Source of the DNA: Armatimonadota bacterium
GTDB lineage: Bacteria; Vulcanimicrobiota; JACPDS01
Direction of reading: 5' to 3'
DNA: 9,715 nucleotides
NCBI GenBank assembly: GCA_016183885.1
Contig: JACPDS010000035.1
Coordinates: forward strand, 1 to 9,715
Position numbers and translations under genes: made by a program. The stretch's first letter is position 1, and the number at the start of each line of letters is the position of its first letter. Under the pieces are notes generated by a model, which was not told the DNA's origin, ran no database searches, and saw nothing but the letters and a program-made list of their open reading frames with translations. Below are positions 5,276 to 9,715 of the stretch, piece by piece.

Positions 5276-6685
5276 CTAAAATCTCATTTGCCTAAAAAGC
5301 CCTAAAGCGCCTTTAAAATATTCTTTAAACTCATGCCATGATTTAATTTGTTTAAGAATATGAAATATTTGCGAGGGTCTAAGATAGAATTCACGATTAG
5401 CCAGCTTAATAGCTTTTTGTAATTCATCTTTAGATAGTTTAGAAATTTTTGAAACAGGATGCTGCCCAATTGCCACGAAATCTCCCCAATTTTCAATTTC
5501 TTCTATTTTATAAAATTGATCGAAAACTTCTGTTCCCGGGTAGGGAACTAAAAAATTAAAAAAAGCTAAGGTAGGATTTAACTTTTTAGCCAGATTAATG
5601 GTTTTTTTTATTTGAGAAAAATCTTCCTCAATATAACCTAAAATAAAAAAAGCTTGGGTTTTAAATCCTAATTTATTGCTGAGTTTTAAAATTTTTTCAG
5701 CTTCGGATAAATTTAATCCTTTTTTCATTTTTTTTAAAATAATTTCGTCTCCGGATTCAATTCCATAACCAATCGAAAAGCAGCCGGCTTTTTTCATTAA
5801 AATTAAAAGTTCTTTATCCACAGTATTTATTCTGGCAAAACAAAACCAGAGTATTTTAAAATTTTTCTTAATTAAGGATTCGCATATTTCCGCCACTCGT
5901 TCTTTTTTTAAAGTAAAAGTATCGTCTTGAAAAATCACTTGCTTTATCCCATAATTTTTTACTAAAAATTCTATTTCAGAAATTACATATTCAGAACTAT
6001 GAGCTCGAAAAACTTTACCGGTAGTAAGATAAGAAGCGCAAAAAGTACATCTGGAAGGACAACCCCGGCTGGTAATCATGGTAACGCAGGGAGTTTTTCT
6101 AAAATTATGACTATGGGGGCGATATAAAGAAAAAGGCACTAAATCACGAGCCGGATAAGGCAAAGAATCTAAATTTTGAATAAAAGTTCGAGAGGGATTA
6201 ACTTTTATTTGATTATTTTCTTTGAAAACTAAACCTAACACTTTAGAAAAATTTCTTTTTTCCTTCAATTCATTAATTAATTCTAAAAGAGTTTCTTCTC
6301 CCTCTCCTTTAACAATAAAATCAATTTCGGGAGAATTTTTTAAAATATATTCAGGAATAGCCGAAGCATGCACTCCCCCTAAAACTACCGGAGAAGTAAA
6401 ATTTTCTTTAACAATTTTAGCGATTTTTTGAGCCTGGAAAAAATTTGGAGTAGCGCAGCTTATACCCACCAAATCGGGTTTAAACTTTTTAATTTCTTCG
6501 TTTAAAGTAAAATCGTTTAAATTCTGGGCTTCCGGGTCAAGTAATTTTACAAGATAACCTTTATTTCTTAAAACCGAAGCAATATAACCTAACCCTAAAG
6601 GAAAATATCTTCCTAAAGCTATTTTTAAAGGACCGTAAATAGAACTATAAGGAGCATTGATTAATAAAACTTTAAAAGAATCCAT
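5276..6685 (-). CDS. B12-binding-domain radical SAM protein
   Basis: A 469-residue member of the cobalamin-binding radical SAM superfamily. Residues 1-140 form a Rossmann-like B12-binding domain (LGLGYIASVLRNKGY at about 30-44, VLGGVHASAIPEYIL at about 101-115, VKGEGEETLLEL at about 125-136). The DxHxxG cobalamin motif is absent, as is usual in this class, where B12 binds base-off without a His ligand. The radical SAM core begins at TSRGCPSRCTFC with Cys209, Cys213 and Cys216 to bind a 4Fe-4S cluster. It continues through QDDTF, GIESGDE and VPYPGTEVF to about residue 385. The C-terminal part (about 400-469) is unassigned. Members methylate unreactive carbons or rearrange lipid, hopanoid, cofactor and antibiotic precursors. 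The glycosyltransferase neighbours suggest an envelope or lipid substrate, but this is inference. Its ATG overlaps the aminopeptidase stop by one base (TAATG). Confidence 0.9.
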   Translation of the reverse strand: MDSFKVLLINAPYSSIYGPLKIALGRYFPLGLGYIASVLRNKGYLVKLLDPEAQNLNDFTLNEEIKKFKPDLVGISCATPNFFQAQKIAKIVKENFTSPVVLGGVHASAIPEYILKNSPEIDFIVKGEGEETLLELINELKEKRNFSKVLGLVFKENNQIKVNPSRTFIQNLDSLPYPARDLVPFSLYRPHSHNFRKTPCVTMITSRGCPSRCTFCASYLTTGKVFRAHSSEYVISEIEFLVKNYGIKQVIFQDDTFTLKKERVAEICESLIKKNFKILWFCFARINTVDKELLILMKKAGCFSIGYGIESGDEIILKKMKKGLNLSEAEKILKLSNKLGFKTQAFFILGYIEEDFSQIKKTINLAKKLNPTLAFFNFLVPYPGTEVFDQFYKIEEIENWGDFVAIGQHPVSKISKLSKDELQKAIKLANREFYLRPSQIFHILKQIKSWHEFKEYFKGALGLFRQMRF

Positions 6686-7788
6686 TAAATTAAAATTTTG
6701 CCATTTTTAAAGAACATCTTATTATCGGCGTAAATTTCCCCAAATTTCCTTAAATCGCAAATCATATCCCAGTGCAGAACGGATTTATTTTTCCCGCCTG
6801 ATTGTGGAATAGAAAAACCTAAGGCTAAATGCGCTGTTCCTCCAATTTTTTCATCAAATAAAATATTTTTAGTAAATTTTTTTATATCATAATTAGTGCC
6901 AATGGCAAATTCCCCCACATATTTAGCTCCCTGATCCATTTCCAGCATTTTATTTAAGAATTCTTCATTTTTTTTAGCCGAAGCCTTTATAACTTTGCCC
7001 TTTTTAAATTCCAGTCTTACTTCTTCTACTTCCCGTCCCCCTGCGCAGGCGGGGAAAGAAAATTTAATTTTTCCCTCTACTGAATCTTCAAGCGGCGAAG
7101 TAAAAACTTCTCCATCGGGAAAATTTAAATGCCCATCGCAATTAATCCATTTCCTTCCCGTAACTTTTAAGGTTAAATCAGTTTCTTCTCCCTTCAGGTG
7201 AATTTCTTTTTTATCTTTTAAAAAATTAATGATTTTATTTTGAAAATTACTTAATTTTTTCCATTCTTTAGCCGGGTCGGAAAAATTTAATTTGCAAGCC
7301 CCAAATACAAAATCTTCAAATTCTTCTTGCGACATTTCAGCATCTTGAGCATAAGCTAAAGTAGGAAAACAAGTTCCCACCCATTTAAGCTCCCCTTTTA
7401 ATTCCCGTTTATTCATTAAATCAATAATTGGGCGCATAGCTTTTCTAGCTTTAGCTTGAGTTTCAGGATTAACATTGCTTAAGGCTTTAGTATTAGAATC
7501 TCCCCATAGGCCAATATAAGCGTCTATTTTCTCTATTTCATATTTTCTAATCGGGGAAAGGTAGCTTAATTGATAATCAGCGGCATTTTTATAAAAAATT
7601 TCCAGTAAATCAGGGATATTTATCCTTGTTTGAGGATGAGCTCCGGCTTTTAAAACTTCAAGATAAATTTCTTTAATTAAAGGTTCGGCAATATAATCGG
7701 CATTAATTAAGACTAACTGGTTTTTCTTAATTTCTAAAGAATAATTTACTAATACTTTGGCAAGCTTAGTGAATCTTGGATCGCGCAT
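6685..7788 (-). CDS. M29 family metallo-aminopeptidase (AmpS/PepS-like)
   Basis: A cytoplasmic aminopeptidase that removes N-terminal amino acids from peptides with two divalent metal ions. It has 367 residues, slightly shorter than the roughly 400 usual for the family. Conserved metal-site regions are visible: FPDGEVFTSP (Glu227), VGEFAIGTN (Glu293), GGTAHLALG (His320) and VLHWDMICDL (His339, Asp341). These match the Glu, Glu, His, His, Asp set of M29 enzymes in order. The segment FPACAGGREVEEVRLEF replaces the family's P-A-hydrophobic-Y-Q-G-R-E-V stretch and is encoded by an unusual GC-rich palindrome. The ATG follows a good GGGAGGG site (minus strand, 7800-7793) four bases away. It overlaps the radical SAM gene by one base. 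Its position between a lysine fermentation pair and an envelope module does not settle its role. Supplying amino acids from peptides is plausible. Confidence 0.92.
   Translation of the reverse strand: MRDPRFTKLAKVLVNYSLEIKKNQLVLINADYIAEPLIKEIYLEVLKAGAHPQTRINIPDLLEIFYKNAADYQLSYLSPIRKYEIEKIDAYIGLWGDSNTKALSNVNPETQAKARKAMRPIIDLMNKRELKGELKWVGTCFPTLAYAQDAEMSQEEFEDFVFGACKLNFSDPAKEWKKLSNFQNKIINFLKDKKEIHLKGEETDLTLKVTGRKWINCDGHLNFPDGEVFTSPLEDSVEGKIKFSFPACAGGREVEEVRLEFKKGKVIKASAKKNEEFLNKMLEMDQGAKYVGEFAIGTNYDIKKFTKNILFDEKIGGTAHLALGFSIPQSGGKNKSVLHWDMICDLRKFGEIYADNKMFFKNGKILI
7036..7054. repeat. GC-rich intragenic palindrome
   Basis: Within the aminopeptidase gene, CCCCCTGC (7037-7044) and GCAGGCGGGG (7045-7054) form a near-perfect palindrome with one bulged base. 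It stands out from the A/T-rich surroundings. It is read in frame as Pro-Ala-Cys-Ala-Gly-Gly and does not change the expected protein length. Confidence 0.55.
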
Positions 7789-7911
7789 TTTTCCCTCCCC
7801 CTCATTTTTTTCTAATTATTCTGTCTTCTGGATTCTGGCTCCTGAATTCTTTAAGTTAAATTTAGATATTAGAATTTAGAATTTTTTGGCCTCATCCTTT
7901 AAATAATTTAA
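7789..7911. other. kamE to aminopeptidase gap: ribosome binding site and low-complexity sequence
   Basis: This 123-bp gap has no gene. On the minus strand, from the kamE side, it carries A/T-rich iterations of AAATTCTAA (about 7887-7850). Then comes a stretch built on CAGAA/CAGGAG variants (GAATTCAGGAGCCAGAATCC and onward, about 7843-7816), and finally the GGGAGGG ribosome binding site at 7800-7793 before the aminopeptidase. It separates the lysine aminomutase genes from the next operon. No clear terminator stem followed by a T-run, and no convincing promoter, was seen. Confidence 0.5.
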
Positions 7912-8679
7912 CTATTCACATCTCTCTTTTAATCTTCGATATAATTCTTTTATAATAAAAGCGGCTACTTCATTTGGATAAGTGTTCGCTCCAAAACCGG
8001 CATCAAAACCTAATTCTTTAGCTAAAGCCGATGAAATTCTTGGACCGCCTAAAATTAAAATAAATTTATCTCTTAATCCTTCTAAATCTAAAAAATCTAT
8101 TAAATGGGTTAAATTAGTTAAATGCGCATCTTTTTGGGTAACCACTTGAGAAACTAATATAGCATCGGCTTTTAACTTTTTAGCCTGATAAACTAAAATT
8201 TCATTTTCCAGCTGAGCGCCTAAATTATAAACTTTCATTTGAGAATAACGCTCAAGTCCCGGCTCGCCTTTATAACCTTTCATATTTAAAATAGCGTCAA
8301 TTCCAACAGTATGGGCATCGCTTCCGGTGCAAGCGCCTGCCACAACAATTTTTCTTTTAATTTTCTTGTGAATAAAATCATTGATTTCGTCAAAACTTAA
8401 AGCTTCAATTTCCGCTTGAGGAATAGTTATTTTGCTAAGATCTATGCTAATAGGAGAAACCGCGTAAAGAATAAAAAAAGTAAAATCTTCTCCCATATTT
8501 TTCGTAAAAACTACTTGAACCTGCTTAAACCCTATTTTAAGAACAAATTCTTTAGCGGCTTCTATAGCCATAGAAGAATTTTTTATAGGCAAAGCAAATG
8601 AAATTTGAACTTTCCCATCATTTAGCGAATCTCCGTAAGGCTTAACTTTCGTTAAAACCGCTTTTAATTTGTCAGCCAT
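7912..8679 (-). CDS. kamE: lysine 5,6-aminomutase beta subunit (B12- and PLP-binding)
   Basis: Small subunit of the adenosylcobalamin- and PLP-dependent aminomutase that moves the terminal amino group of D-lysine or L-beta-lysine to the adjacent carbon (position 6 to 5), in lysine fermentation. At 255 residues it is near the usual length of about 260. The cobalamin-binding motif GSDAHTVG places the cobalt-ligand His at residue 123. Eleven residues later Lys134 (ILNMKG) matches the spacing of the PLP Schiff-base lysine in the characterised enzyme (His133, Lys144). LILGGPRISSALAKELGFDAGFG near residues 205-227 completes the B12 domain. Both cofactor residues being intact argues for activity. 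D-ornithine 4,5-aminomutase is a relative, but that enzyme is arranged differently (one large OraE subunit carries the B12 and PLP domains). The ATG overlaps the kamD stop by one base. Confidence 0.93.
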   Translation of the reverse strand: MADKLKAVLTKVKPYGDSLNDGKVQISFALPIKNSSMAIEAAKEFVLKIGFKQVQVVFTKNMGEDFTFFILYAVSPISIDLSKITIPQAEIEALSFDEINDFIHKKIKRKIVVAGACTGSDAHTVGIDAILNMKGYKGEPGLERYSQMKVYNLGAQLENEILVYQAKKLKADAILVSQVVTQKDAHLTNLTHLIDFLDLEGLRDKFILILGGPRISSALAKELGFDAGFGANTYPNEVAAFIIKELYRRLKERCE

Positions 8680-9715
8680 TATTTTAAGTTAAGCTCCTTT
8701 TTAATTAAATCTAAGACGGGATTAAAATAATCTTTTTCTTTTAAAATTACTCCTTCTTTTCCTTTCCCTGAATCCTTTGCCCTGCTAATTTGAGCAAATT
8801 TTTTATGTTTTATGGCTGCCATTAAACCTAAGCCTTTAATTTCTTTAAGTAATTTTAAAGCTTTTAACAATACTTCCCGGGCCCTTTTTTGAACTCTGCC
8901 ATTTTTTAAAAAATTTATTTCTTCGCTTAAGTGTTTTGCATTTTTCATAATGTATCGAGCATTTTCAATAGCCAAATAACGATCGGATATAAACGGCGTA
9001 TGAATAGCCTCGGTAAGCATTCCCAATAAATGAATGCTTTGATTGGTTAAAATAGAAGCTAAGTTAAACATCCCGTTCATTAAATAAGCCTTAAAAATAT
9101 TCCCATCAATATGTTTTGTGGGAGGCATATATTTAATCGGGGAATGGGGGAAAATTTCTCGAATCATTTGAGCCTGGGCAATTTCAAATAAAAATCCGTC
9201 TTCTTTTTCCGGATCAATTTCAAAAGCATGGCCTAAGCCAATTTGTTCTTTTTTTAATCCCGCCTTTAAAGCAAACCGCTCATTAATAAATTGAGAAGCT
9301 AAAACAGTATGCGCTTCTTCATAAGCATCGGCGGTAGTTAAATAATTATCTTCACCGGTATTAATAATTATCCCGGAATAAGCGATAATCAAGCGGGAAA
9401 AATATTGGTCGATAAAAGTTCTTTGCATATTAATATCGCGAAATAATATCCCATACATAGCATCATTAAGCAAAATATCTAAACGTTCTAAAGAGGCTAG
9501 AGCGGCAATTTCCGGCATACATAAACCGGAACTATAATTTACCAGATAAATATATCTCCCCAATTGCGGTATAATTTCATCTAAAGCTTTTCTCATCAAG
9601 GCAAAATTTTCTCTAGTTGCATAAGTTCCCCCAAATCCTGAAGTTGTAATCCCCACCGGGACATAATCCAATAAACTTTGCCCCGTAGAGCGAATTACCG
9701 CAATAATATCCGCTC
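8679..9715 (-). CDS. kamD: lysine 5,6-aminomutase alpha subunit, 5'-truncated by the window edge
   Basis: Large subunit of lysine 5,6-aminomutase, which forms the PLP- and adenosylcobalamin-contacting barrel paired with KamE. About 345 C-terminal residues of the usual roughly 515 are in view. The reading frame is open to the window edge: reading upstream of the in-frame TTG at 9671, the codons give ADIIAVIRSTGQSL, matching the KamD sequence just before LDYVP. The TTG is therefore internal and the true start lies outside. Recognisable stretches include ITTSGFGGTYATRENF, GHAFEIDPEKEDGFLFE, IKYMPPTKHIDGN and a C-terminal KGKEGVILKEKDYFNP. It overlaps kamE by one base (TAATG). Upstream lysine-fermentation genes would be expected beyond the right edge. 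Confidence 0.94.
   Translation of the reverse strand, partial: ADIIAVIRSTGQSLLDYVPVGITTSGFGGTYATRENFALMRKALDEIIPQLGRYIYLVNYSSGLCMPEIAALASLERLDILLNDAMYGILFRDINMQRTFIDQYFSRLIIAYSGIIINTGEDNYLTTADAYEEAHTVLASQFINERFALKAGLKKEQIGLGHAFEIDPEKEDGFLFEIAQAQMIREIFPHSPIKYMPPTKHIDGNIFKAYLMNGMFNLASILTNQSIHLLGMLTEAIHTPFISDRYLAIENARYIMKNAKHLSEEINFLKNGRVQKRAREVLLKALKLLKEIKGLGLMAAIKHKKFAQISRAKDSGKGKEGVILKEKDYFNPVLDLIKKELNLK

Noticed and set aside
5302..5496. Minus-strand open frame of 64 codons in another frame
   Set aside because: Lies inside the radical SAM gene in a different frame and resembles no family.
6222..6431. Plus-strand open frame of 69 codons
   Set aside because: Antisense to the B12-binding domain of the radical SAM gene.
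6995..7201. Plus-strand open frame of 68 codons
   Set aside because: Antisense to the metal-site region of the aminopeptidase.
8416..8601. Plus-strand open frame of 61 codons
   Set aside because: Antisense to kamE; the highly basic composition is typical of shadow frames in A/T-rich DNA.
7912..8679. Alternative reading as a methylmalonyl-CoA mutase or methionine synthase B12 domain
   Set aside because: The N-terminal part, the PLP lysine spacing and the kamD partner all fit KamE instead.
9669..9671. TTG as the start of kamD
   Set aside because: The frame remains open to the window edge and the upstream residues match KamD, so this codon is internal.

Overview
The window is a low-GC, gene-dense stretch in which every supportable gene lies on the minus strand, so transcription runs from the right edge to the left edge. 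The content (B12-dependent lysine aminomutase, a bacterial microcompartment, a B12-binding radical SAM enzyme) suggests an anaerobic, probably amino-acid-fermenting bacterium, plausibly an uncultured lineage. The phylum cannot be fixed from the sequence.

Layout in transcription order. (1) 9715-7912: lysine 5,6-aminomutase alpha (kamD, 5' part outside the window) and beta (kamE), overlapping by one base. Then a 123-bp gap of low-complexity sequence. (2) 7788-3935: an M29-type aminopeptidase, a B12-binding radical SAM protein, a DPM1-like GT2 glycosyltransferase, a DUF2304 membrane protein and a GT-C-like membrane protein with a C-terminal TPR tail. The last three look like a lipid-linked-sugar and protein or envelope glycosylation module. 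A 247-bp MITE-like element with long terminal inverted repeats sits between the GT2 and DUF2304 genes. (3) 2007-42: a microcompartment block of PduL phosphotransacylase, BMC-H hexamer shell protein, a divergent flavoprotein-like protein with a putative encapsulation peptide, and BMC-P (EutN/CcmL) vertex protein. A probable start of a further gene lies at the extreme left edge.

How they may work together. KamDE would isomerise beta-lysine or D-lysine in lysine fermentation, and the aminopeptidase could supply amino acids. The BMC block supplies shell parts plus the CoA-recycling enzyme PduL, but its signature enzyme is not in view, so its substrate is unknown. The BMC block starts only 9 bp after the glycosylation module, so read-through is possible.

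The points most worth a second look are the divergent flavoprotein-like BMC protein, which shares an N-terminal targeting helix with PduL, and the MITE-like element, which carries two hairpin units whose differences are pairwise compensatory.
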